Source: Chitinophagales bacterium (GTDB lineage Bacteria > Bacteroidota > Bacteroidia > Chitinophagales > UBA2359). From it: a stretch of DNA of 12,160 nucleotides. The translations under genes were made by a program, and so were the position numbers. Where the stretch lies: the NCBI GenBank assembly GCA_020631035.1, contig JAHDIA010000110.1, positions 1 through 12,160 of the forward strand. Direction: 5' to 3'. This document shows, piece after piece, positions 6,260 to 12,160 of this stretch (positions are counted from its first letter, which is position 1; each line of letters opens with the position of its first letter). The notes under the pieces were generated by a model. That model did no database searches, was not told where the DNA came from, and saw nothing but the letters and a program-made list of their open reading frames with translations.

Positions 6260-8983
6260 TTAAAGAAGCACCAACTCCTTAAATCGATTTCCCCGCTCTA
6301 CAAAATTCGCAAACATATCGTAACTAGAAGCAGCAGGAGACAACAAACATTTCCCTCCTTTGGGCGTTTGGGCAATCGCAAAAGCAACGGCCTTCTCAAA
6401 ATCTTTACTGACCAACAAATTGGGAATGGCTTTCAAATCATTTTCCAATCGCTTTCCCACTTCACCCAACACAACCACACTTGCTATCTTTTTTTCTAGC
6501 ACAAAAGCGACCAATTCTGTATAGTCAATTCCTCTATCTTTGCCCCCCATAATGAGACAATCTACGCCCCCCAAGGCATTGACAGCCTGCATACAAGCTT
6601 CTGGTATAGTAGCAATAGAATCATTGTAAAAATGCTTTGCTTTCACCTCTCCCACATACTCCAATCGGTGGGGCAAACCCTTGAAACTCCCAATACCTTT
6701 TTCGATTGTTTTGCTTTCTATTTCAAGTACCTTCCCAAGAGTGCTTGCTGCCAGGATATTAGAAAAATTGTGCGCTCCCAAAATGTTCCTTTTCAACTTG
6801 GTATTGAATATAAAAACTGGTTCTTCTTGCTTACTTCTAGATTTAAAATACACCTTTTGTTTTTCTACAAATACATTGGCAACTGAATCAGTTTGAGTGG
6901 TATAAGTAAAAACGCTTTGCTTATTGGTTTTTACTTTTTCCTGTAATAAGGGATGTTCTCTATTCCAAATCAACACATCCCCTTCTTGTTGATGTTGGTA
7001 AATATTAAATTTAGCTGCTTGGTACAATTCGTAGGTTTGGTGGCGATCCAAATGTTCTTGGTAGAGATTGAGCAATACCGCTATATGGGGAGAAACACTC
7101 AAATGTTCTAGCTGGTAAGATGACAGCTCCATCACCGCCCAAGTGTCTGCTTGTATTTCTTCAAGCACATCAAAAGCGGGAATGCCAATATTGCCCAATA
7201 AGACTGTGGGCAATCCTGCCTCTTTGATCAAATGGTGGATCAAACTAGTCGTAGTACTCTTGCCTTTGGTTCCTGTAATGCCAATAACTTGGTGGCGATA
7301 ATGTTCCAAAAACAAACTTGTTTGAGAAACAACTTTCTCCATATCGACCTCCACACCATTCAAATTGACACCAGGGCTTTTGATGATGTAATCAAAGCGA
7401 TCGAGGTCTTCTAAATAGCTTGTTCCTAATTGAAAATCTAGACTATTTACTTTTAAATCAGTAGGCATCTCTTCAAAATCCTGAGAAACTTTTTCATTTA
7501 AATCAGCGATAACTAAGTCTGCCTTCACTTCCCATTTATTCAACAACTTAAAAGTAGATTTACCTTCTCTCCCAAAGCCCAAGAGACAAACTTTTTTATA
7601 TTTAAATTGATTGTCTATTTTTTTCCGAAAAGCATTTTGAAAACGACCATAAACAATTTGTTGGTATTTTCTGGGAAGCAGATGTTCTCTATTTATCTCT
7701 GTTTGTATTTTAACAATTTCGTCCTCCCCTACCAAAAGCTGTGGATAGTTGTCTACAAAGTATTGCAACAGATAAGGCAAATTGTCTTGATATTCCCCAA
7801 CAGCCTGAGTCAAAGCTACCCGTACTTCCTCCACACTACCCACACACTCAAAAGGTTTTTGTTCTGCTGCCCCAATCAATTCTTCTAGGGTATGCCTCAA
7901 ACTTTTCCTATCCAACAAATTCTTTGAAAATATGCTAAACAAAGTAGCTTCATTCAAATGTGGCACCAACATAATGTAAACAAACAAACATTTGGGACAA
8001 TTGCAGCACCATTTGTTTTGCTTACTTCCTACATTGCAACTTTTGAACACTTCAAAATACTTTGGGTTTTGGGCAAATAGTGAGGCAATCTGGTATTCAT
8101 TTAAGGGACGCAACAAACTAAAATAATGAATGTTACTCAAATGTTCTTTGATATACTCATTAAAGTCTTTTTCAAACTCAAAACTTTTGGAATATTGGTG
8201 ATTGACTTTGGTACCCAAAACTGTAGGCTCATTGGCACTGGATTCATTGGATAAGGCAATGTATTTTTTGTCTAATAAATGTGCGACCATCAAAGAAACA
8301 AAGGCGAGCATAGCCGAAAAGGGCGTATGACCATTCAAATAACCTTCTGCATTTAATTCCAATAAATGTTTGTCCAAGAAACGTTTCAATACAAAAATAT
8401 CCGTTTCTTTATATCCTCCTCTCAAAGCTGACTCCCAACTCGCCCCACGAGGATTGATGATAAAAGGCGTATTGTCTGCTTTATAGTCTTTCAACAATTC
8501 TAAACTGACCACAGAGTCTTTGCCTCCACCAATGGGAATCAAATTGCCTTTCAATTGCCCATTGTGTACAAAAGGATGCTGTTCCTCACTTTCTATTTTG
8601 ATTTGTACAAAATCTTCCAAGCTCGTCTCAATCCCATTGGTATAGAAAAACTCACCCAGTCCATAGAAATACAATTTCTTCCACCAAGCAATTTGCTCTT
8701 CTGACAAATATCCTGTTTTGATGACAATGCTAGGCGCACAAGTCGCCTTCCAATAACTAACCAATTCAATCATTCCAATATGAAAAAAGAAAGGCTGTAA
8801 TTCCTCCACTGTTTTACCAAACTGCTTGGGATGAGGAAATTTAATTTTAGGATAAAAATCATGCTTTCCACTTAGATTAAAATGAAAAACGACCATTAAT
8901 AAACCTTCTTTCTCTTCCCATTGAATGTTCTCAAAACTAAATTGGGAATATTTCTTGCGCAGTGCCTCAAAAGTATTCTTCAT
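6260..8983 (-). CDS. murL-murD2: MurL-MurD fusion: glycopeptidyl-glutamate epimerase plus UDP-MurNAc-L-Ala-glutamate ligase
   Basis: This 907-residue cytoplasmic protein joins two peptidoglycan precursor enzymes. Residues 1 to about 450 match MurL, known from Xanthomonas, which epimerises the terminal L-Glu of UDP-MurNAc-L-Ala-L-Glu using ATP: GLGEFFYTNG, an ATP-pyrophosphatase-like loop GGGKDS at 152-157, NGHTPFSA, ALSNESSANE, KVNHQYSKSFEFE and a Cys cluster WCCNCPKC at 325-332. A basic linker leads to a Mur ligase half from about 464: Rossmann motif near G469, P-loop GTKGKST at 571-577, carbamylated-lysine candidate K658, LPHR at 770-773, NDSIAT at 787-792, GGKDRG at 813-818 and SPAASSYDMF at 882-891. 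Canonical MurD often has Lys where I790 stands. The likely chemistry is L-Glu ligation followed by epimerisation in one chain. A typical stand-alone MurD is about 450 residues. Both halves look intact. A terminator for lpd lies just before its start. Confidence 0.93.
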   Translation of the reverse strand: MKNTFEALRKKYSQFSFENIQWEEKEGLLMVVFHFNLSGKHDFYPKIKFPHPKQFGKTVEELQPFFFHIGMIELVSYWKATCAPSIVIKTGYLSEEQIAWWKKLYFYGLGEFFYTNGIETSLEDFVQIKIESEEQHPFVHNGQLKGNLIPIGGGKDSVVSLELLKDYKADNTPFIINPRGASWESALRGGYKETDIFVLKRFLDKHLLELNAEGYLNGHTPFSAMLAFVSLMVAHLLDKKYIALSNESSANEPTVLGTKVNHQYSKSFEFEKDFNEYIKEHLSNIHYFSLLRPLNEYQIASLFAQNPKYFEVFKSCNVGSKQNKWCCNCPKCLFVYIMLVPHLNEATLFSIFSKNLLDRKSLRHTLEELIGAAEQKPFECVGSVEEVRVALTQAVGEYQDNLPYLLQYFVDNYPQLLVGEDEIVKIQTEINREHLLPRKYQQIVYGRFQNAFRKKIDNQFKYKKVCLLGFGREGKSTFKLLNKWEVKADLVIADLNEKVSQDFEEMPTDLKVNSLDFQLGTSYLEDLDRFDYIIKSPGVNLNGVEVDMEKVVSQTSLFLEHYRHQVIGITGTKGKSTTTSLIHHLIKEAGLPTVLLGNIGIPAFDVLEEIQADTWAVMELSSYQLEHLSVSPHIAVLLNLYQEHLDRHQTYELYQAAKFNIYQHQQEGDVLIWNREHPLLQEKVKTNKQSVFTYTTQTDSVANVFVEKQKVYFKSRSKQEEPVFIFNTKLKRNILGAHNFSNILAASTLGKVLEIESKTIEKGIGSFKGLPHRLEYVGEVKAKHFYNDSIATIPEACMQAVNALGGVDCLIMGGKDRGIDYTELVAFVLEKKIASVVVLGEVGKRLENDLKAIPNLLVSKDFEKAVAFAIAQTPKGGKCLLSPAASSYDMFANFVERGNRFKELVLL

Positions 8984-8988
8984 AAGAT

Positions 8989-9025
8989 AAAATTAAAAAA
9001 GCTGCTAGATTTCTCTAACAGCTTT
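8989..9025 (-). terminator. Rho-independent terminator after lpd
   Basis: Read on the minus strand, AAAGCTG (9025-9019) pairs with CAGCTTT (9004-8998), extended by one G-U pair and four more pairs to a 12-bp stem capped by a GAAA tetraloop, followed by TTTTTTAATTTT. It is 44 bases after the lpd stop codon and only about six bases before the MurL-MurD start codon, an unusually tight placement. Confidence 0.8.
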
Positions 9026-9068
9026 GATGAAGTTATTATTATGTACCCATTATTTTTATTGTATTGCA

Positions 9069-10472
9069 CTATACATGCAAAGGTCGATTGTCTGTCGCTG
9101 CCAAACACGCTTCTTTCATCACCTCCGAATAAGTAGGGTGAGCGTGTGACATACGAGAAACATCTTCGGCTGAAGCTCTGTATTCCATTGCCACTACCGC
9201 TTCCGAAATCAAATCTGCCATACGAGGTCCAATCATATGAACGCCCAAAATTTCGTCCGTTTCTTTGTGTGCCAATACCTTTATAAAACCTTCTATATCC
9301 ATACTCGCTCTGGCTCTCGCACTTGCACGAAACGGAAACTTACCTGCTTTGTAAGGCACACCATCAGCTTTGAGTTGCTGCTCGGTTTGTCCTACTCCAG
9401 CCACTTCTGGCCAAGTGTACACCACACCAGGAATTAAATTGTAATCAATGTGTGGTTTTTGACCTGCAATGTATTCTGCTACAAAAATACCTTCTTCCTC
9501 AGCTTTGTGCGCCAACATTGCCCCCTTAATCACATCTCCAATAGCATATACTCCTGACACCTTGGTTTGTAAGTGCTCATCTACTTCGATTCGGCCTCTC
9601 TTATCGGTTTCAATCCCCACATTTTCTAAGCCCAAACCTTCGGTATAAGGTACACGCCCGACCGAAACCAAACAATACTCTGCTTTAAAAGTATGTTCTT
9701 CGTCTTTTTTATGGTTTTTTGCTTTAACTGTTACAGAACGTCCTGTAGTAGTTACCTCTGTTGCTCCCGTATTCAAATGGAAAGTGACGCCCATTTTTTT
9801 CATACTACGCATCAATTCTTTGCCCAAGTCCTTGTCCATCGAAGCAATGATACTATCGGCATACTCAACTACCGTTACTTGTGTACCCAAACGAGCATAA
9901 ACCGAACCCAATTCCATACCAATCACCCCACCACCAATGACAATCATTGTCTTGGGGATCTTAGGCAGTTCCAATGCTTCTGTAGAAGAAATGATGCGTT
10001 TTCCATCAATATTGATAAAAGGCAAAGAGCCTACTTTGGAACCCGTTGCAATGATGGTTTTGTCTGTCTCGATTTCCTCCACACTTCCATCCGCTTTTTT
10101 GACGGCAATTTTGTTGGCAGTTACAAAAGAACCCCAACCTTCATAGACATCAATTTTGTTCTTTTTCATCAGAAACTCTACTCCACCCACAGTTTGTGCC
10201 ACAACTTCACTCTTACGCTTAATCATCTGCTTAAAATCGACTTCTAGCTTGCCCACTTTGATGCCATGTTCTTCAAATTCCTTTTTGGCTTTCCAGTAGT
10301 GTTCACTCGAATCCAACAATGCCTTAGAGGGAATACATCCCACATTGAGACAGGTTCCACCCAATGAACCTCTTTTTTCAATAATGGCTGTTTTCATTCC
10401 TAATTGAGCGCAACGTATGGCGGCAACATATCCGCCTGGTCCTGCTCCGATGATTGTAATATCGTACTTCAT
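9069..10472 (-). CDS. lpdA: Dihydrolipoamide dehydrogenase (E3)
   Basis: The enzyme reoxidises the dihydrolipoyl groups of the 2-oxoacid dehydrogenase complexes (pyruvate, 2-oxoglutarate, branched-chain) and of glycine cleavage, passing electrons through FAD to NAD+. At 467 residues it has the normal family length. The FAD site GAGPGG is at 9-14, the redox-active disulfide pair C41 and C46 in GGTCLNVGCIPSK, the NAD site GGGVIG at 180-185, a second FAD-contact AIGDV segment in the C-terminal third, and the catalytic H445-E450 dyad in HAHPTYSE. Nothing is missing. The start ATG gives MKYDITIIGAG, the usual position. No E1 or E2 gene lies beside it, so it stands alone and may serve several complexes. 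It has its own terminator at 8989-9025. Confidence 0.97.
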   Translation of the reverse strand: MKYDITIIGAGPGGYVAAIRCAQLGMKTAIIEKRGSLGGTCLNVGCIPSKALLDSSEHYWKAKKEFEEHGIKVGKLEVDFKQMIKRKSEVVAQTVGGVEFLMKKNKIDVYEGWGSFVTANKIAVKKADGSVEEIETDKTIIATGSKVGSLPFINIDGKRIISSTEALELPKIPKTMIVIGGGVIGMELGSVYARLGTQVTVVEYADSIIASMDKDLGKELMRSMKKMGVTFHLNTGATEVTTTGRSVTVKAKNHKKDEEHTFKAEYCLVSVGRVPYTEGLGLENVGIETDKRGRIEVDEHLQTKVSGVYAIGDVIKGAMLAHKAEEEGIFVAEYIAGQKPHIDYNLIPGVVYTWPEVAGVGQTEQQLKADGVPYKAGKFPFRASARARASMDIEGFIKVLAHKETDEILGVHMIGPRMADLISEAVVAMEYRASAEDVSRMSHAHPTYSEVMKEACLAATDNRPLHV

Positions 10473-10556
10473 TATTTTGCTAAAATTGTGATTTTATTTG
10501 AATATTTGATATAATCTCTTTTGAACGGAACGCCAAATCTCCGACCGACGGTGTCT

Positions 10557-10605
10557 CCCCGCTATCCGCTGCTATGGCGGTGGGGAAATATTTCGATTCA
10601 CCGCC
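10557..10605. repeat. Competing GC-rich inverted repeats
   Basis: CCCC at 10557-10560 and CCGC at 10566-10569 can pair with GCGG at 10577-10580 and GGGG at 10582-10585. Alternatively GGCGGTG at 10576-10582 pairs with CACCGCC at 10599-10605. The two folds exclude each other. The block belongs to the same repeat-rich island as the elements downstream. Confidence 0.5.
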
Positions 10606-10611
10606 ACGCCA

Positions 10612-10639
10612 GTACAGACAAGGCATGCCTTGTCTCTAC
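10612..10639 (-). repeat. GTAG-hairpin-GTAC dispersed repeat, copy 1
   Basis: A 20-bp perfect palindrome at 10616-10635 (AGACAAGGCATGCCTTGTCT) sits in a 28-bp near-palindrome with one mismatch. Read on the minus strand it begins GTAGAGAC and ends GTCTGTAC, like the other three copies in this window. Confidence 0.75.
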
Positions 10640-10676
10640 GAACCACGCACATACCACTACGCACATACCGCCATAT

Positions 10677-10691
10677 CCGCTACTATCGGGC
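10677..10691 (+). repeat. CCGCTnCTATC-type dispersed repeat
   Basis: CCGCTACTATCGGGC closely matches CCGCTTCTATCAGGGC at 6194-6209, with one substitution and one inserted base. A shorter relative, ATCCGCTGCTAT, occurs at 10564-10575. The copies lie in different gaps. Confidence 0.45.
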
Positions 10692-10777
10692 GTAGGCATC
10701 GCATCTTTTTGCCTATATCGGCTCTTTAATCCATCCGCTTCACGCCTTGCCACTGCTCGTTTCCTCTTGTGTTTCCT

Positions 10778-10805
10778 GTTCAGACGCAAGATCTTGCGTC
10801 TCTAC
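10778..10805 (-). repeat. GTAG-hairpin-GAAC dispersed repeat, copy 2
   Basis: A 20-bp perfect palindrome at 10782-10801 (AGACGCAAGATCTTGCGTCT) is flanked on the minus strand by GTAGAG and GAAC. The sequence after it on that strand, GAACAGGAAACACAA at 10781-10767, is repeated exactly at 12111-12125 on the plus strand. Confidence 0.75.
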
Positions 10806-10830
10806 ATAAAATTTTCAAACCCATTCGGAT

Positions 10831-10874
10831 TTTTCAATCCTCAATTTTGAATCTTCAATTTTGATTTTTCAATT
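10831..10874 (+). repeat. Short AT-rich tandem repeat, 14-base period
   Basis: TCAAT occurs at 10834, 10841, 10855 and 10869, with TCAATTTTGA complete at 10841 and 10855. The period is 14 bases with one half-step of 7. It is low-complexity filler between the repeat island and the lpxB upstream region. Confidence 0.55.
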
Positions 10875-10976
10875 CTTCGACAAAGGTAGCATTTAACAAC
10901 TAAAACAAAGAAAGTCCAGATTATTTCATATGTTTAGGCTTTATTTTATGATCTTGTTGTACCAATTCATTGATCT

Positions 10977-12089
10977 ATGAAATACTACATCATTGCGGGT
11001 GAGGCTTCGGGCGATTTACATGGCTCTAATCTAATGTATGCCCTCCAAGCAAAGGACAAAGAGGCGGATTTTCGGGTATGGGGCGGCAATTTGATGGAAA
11101 AAGCAGGTGGCACATTGGTTGAACACTACAAAAATACAGCTTTTATGGGTTTTGTTGAGGTGGTCAAAAATCTGAATACCATTCTACAATTCATCAAAAA
11201 ATGCAAGGAAGACATTTTACAATACCAAGCTGATGTATTGATTTTGATAGACTATCCAGGTTTTAACCTACGCATTGCAGATTTTGCCCACAAAGAAAAA
11301 ATAAAAACCTTCTATTATATTTCGCCCCAACTTTGGGCTTGGAAAGAAAATCGGGTACACAAAATTAAAAGAACAGTAGACCGCATGTTTGTCATTCTCC
11401 CTTTTGAAAAAGCCTTTTATCAAAAATGGGAATATGAGGTAGACTTTGTAGGGCATCCCCTACTCGATGCCATTGCCCAAGAAGGAGATTTTGATGCACA
11501 ACAATTCAAGCAAGCACAACAATTAGATGAGCGATCTATCATCGCCCTTTTGCCAGGCAGTCGCCAACAAGAAATCAAAAAAGGATTGCCTGAAATGTTA
11601 AAGCTTGTTAGTCATTTTCCCCAATATCAATTTGTAATTGCCGCAGCTCCCAACATTGCGGCTTCCTTTTTAAAAAACATCATAGGCAACAATGATGTTA
11701 AGATTGTATACAATCAAACCTACAATTTGCTCAAATGTGCCAGAACAGCCCTTGTAACTTCTGGAACAGCCACATTGGAAACAGCATTGCTAGGTGTCCC
11801 CCAAGTGGTCTGTTACAAGGGCAATTGGTTGTCCTATCAAATTGGCAAAAGATTGGTGAAAGTCGATTACATTTCCCTAGTCAATTTGATTTTAGACAAA
11901 CCCTTATTGACCGAATTGATTCAGGATGATTTTGAAGTTGGCAAATTAAAAAGTGAATTGACAGGATTGTTGGAGGAGGGCAAAAAACGTCAAAAAATAT
12001 TGGAAGGCTATGCCCATTTGAAGGAAAAACTCGGTAACAAAGGAGCATCCAAAAGAGCAGCCGATTTGATGTTACAATATTTATCGTAG
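10977..12089 (+). CDS. lpxB: Lipid-A-disaccharide synthase
   Basis: LpxB, a GT19 glycosyltransferase, joins UDP-2,3-diacylglucosamine to 2,3-diacylglucosamine-1-phosphate (lipid X), giving the disaccharide of lipid A at the inner face of the cytoplasmic membrane. The 370 residues fit the family. Visible features in order are GEASGDLHGS at 8-17, a GGNLMEKAGG and MGFVEV segment, LIDYPGFNLR, YYISPQLWAWKENR, VGHPLLDA, PGSR at 193-196, and SGTATLETALLGVPQVV from 262, the last being the nucleotide-sugar side. Nothing essential appears lost. The ATG gives MKYYIIAGEASGD, the normal start. It is not flanked by lpxA or lpxD here, so the Raetz pathway genes are scattered. Its stop codon TAG lies inside a dispersed GTAG repeat element. 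Confidence 0.96.
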   Translation: MKYYIIAGEASGDLHGSNLMYALQAKDKEADFRVWGGNLMEKAGGTLVEHYKNTAFMGFVEVVKNLNTILQFIKKCKEDILQYQADVLILIDYPGFNLRIADFAHKEKIKTFYYISPQLWAWKENRVHKIKRTVDRMFVILPFEKAFYQKWEYEVDFVGHPLLDAIAQEGDFDAQQFKQAQQLDERSIIALLPGSRQQEIKKGLPEMLKLVSHFPQYQFVIAAAPNIAASFLKNIIGNNDVKIVYNQTYNLLKCARTALVTSGTATLETALLGVPQVVCYKGNWLSYQIGKRLVKVDYISLVNLILDKPLLTELIQDDFEVGKLKSELTGLLEEGKKRQKILEGYAHLKEKLGNKGASKRAADLMLQYLS

Positions 12090-12114
12090 GGGCATCCTTT
12101 ATGGGTGCCCGAAC
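12086..12114 (+). repeat. GTAG-hairpin-GAAC dispersed repeat, copy 3 (overlaps lpxB stop)
   Basis: GTAGGGGCATCC, loop TTTAT, GGGTGCCC and GAAC form an 8-bp stem with one G-U pair. The TAG of the leading GTAG is the lpxB stop codon. It might act as a weak transcription-end hairpin, though no T-tract follows. Confidence 0.7.
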
Positions 12115-12130
12115 AGGAAACACAAAACAC

Positions 12131-12160
12131 GTAGGGGCAGACCTATGTGTCTGCCCGAAC
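12131..12160 (+). repeat. GTAG-hairpin-GAAC dispersed repeat, copy 4
   Basis: GTAGGGGCAGAC and GTCTGCCCGAAC form a perfect 8-bp stem over a six-base loop. It starts 45 bases after copy 3 in the same orientation, with GAACAGGAAACACAA between them. The window ends at its last base, so more copies may follow. Confidence 0.7.

Larger units (their letters stand above)
10473..10976. repeat. Repeat-filled divergent gap between lpd and lpxB
   Basis: This 504-base gap contains no credible gene. It starts with an AT-rich stretch upstream of lpd. From about 10525 to 10805 it is a GC-richer block of inverted and dispersed repeats (described separately), then an AT-rich block of short tandem TCAAT repeats, then the lpxB upstream region. 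Two reading frames cross the block, one per strand; they are rich in Arg, Cys and Tyr and follow the repeats, so they are not called. I see no certain promoter for either gene; TATGTTTA near 10932 is one base from TAnnTTTG. Confidence 0.6.

Noticed and set aside
5784..6263. 159-codon plus-strand frame over the CmpB-like gene
   Set aside because: It overlaps the CmpB-like gene in another frame, is rich in Cys, Phe and His, and ends in repeat-like sequence. The overlapping 148-residue frame has a coherent membrane-protein pattern.
9693..10247. 184-codon plus-strand frame opposite lpd
   Set aside because: It is the antisense shadow of a complete, well-conserved lpd gene and shows no family features.
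10510..10515. TATAAT box upstream of lpxB
   Set aside because: It is over 460 bases from lpxB, has no clear -35 partner, and is not the usual promoter form in Bacteroidota.
10612..10805. CRISPR array
   Set aside because: The repeats are palindromic modules with variable stems and irregular spacing on both strands, with no equal spacers and no cas genes.
10521..10850. Plus-strand 109-codon and minus-strand 63-codon (10598-10789) reading frames
   Set aside because: They run through palindromes and dispersed repeats, have odd composition, and lack family motifs. They are best read as by-products of the repeat island.

Overview
The window looks like chromosomal DNA from a Gram-negative member of the Bacteroidota. 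It is AT-rich, the gene starts show little Shine-Dalgarno signal, it carries lpxB (lipid A synthesis), and its longer gaps hold short inverted repeats of a kind I associate with that phylum. The genus cannot be told from the sequence; a Saprospiria-like relative is only a guess.

Layout. Bases 1-689 hold the 3' end of an unrecognised gene. A 710-base gap follows: an AT-rich part with several hairpins, then a GC-rich block (about 1080-1310) that looks like a structured RNA or a ribozyme remnant. Next come two close-packed plus-strand genes: a DUF898/YjgN-type membrane protein and a membrane-anchored M48 zinc peptidase, closed by a strong terminator hairpin. After it are a large GT-C-like membrane protein and a small CmpB-like (putative ABC-transporter type IV family) membrane protein. 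On the minus strand lie dihydrolipoamide dehydrogenase (lpd) and, downstream of it beyond a terminator, a 907-residue two-enzyme protein. A repeat-filled 504-base gap separates lpd from lpxB on the plus strand, and the window ends in two more repeat copies.

The most interesting object is the 907-residue protein. Its N-terminal half has the features of MurL, the UDP-MurNAc-L-Ala-L-Glu epimerase, and its C-terminal half is a MurD-type ligase. Together they suggest a single-chain version of the MurD2/MurL route, in which L-glutamate is ligated first and then epimerised on the nucleotide precursor, so that free D-glutamate from a racemase (MurI) need not be made. This gene and lpxB both serve the cell envelope, but they are not in one operon.

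The second theme is a modular repeat family. Four copies of a GTAG-hairpin-GAAC (or GTAC) element lie around lpxB, two on each strand, and one supplies the lpxB stop codon.
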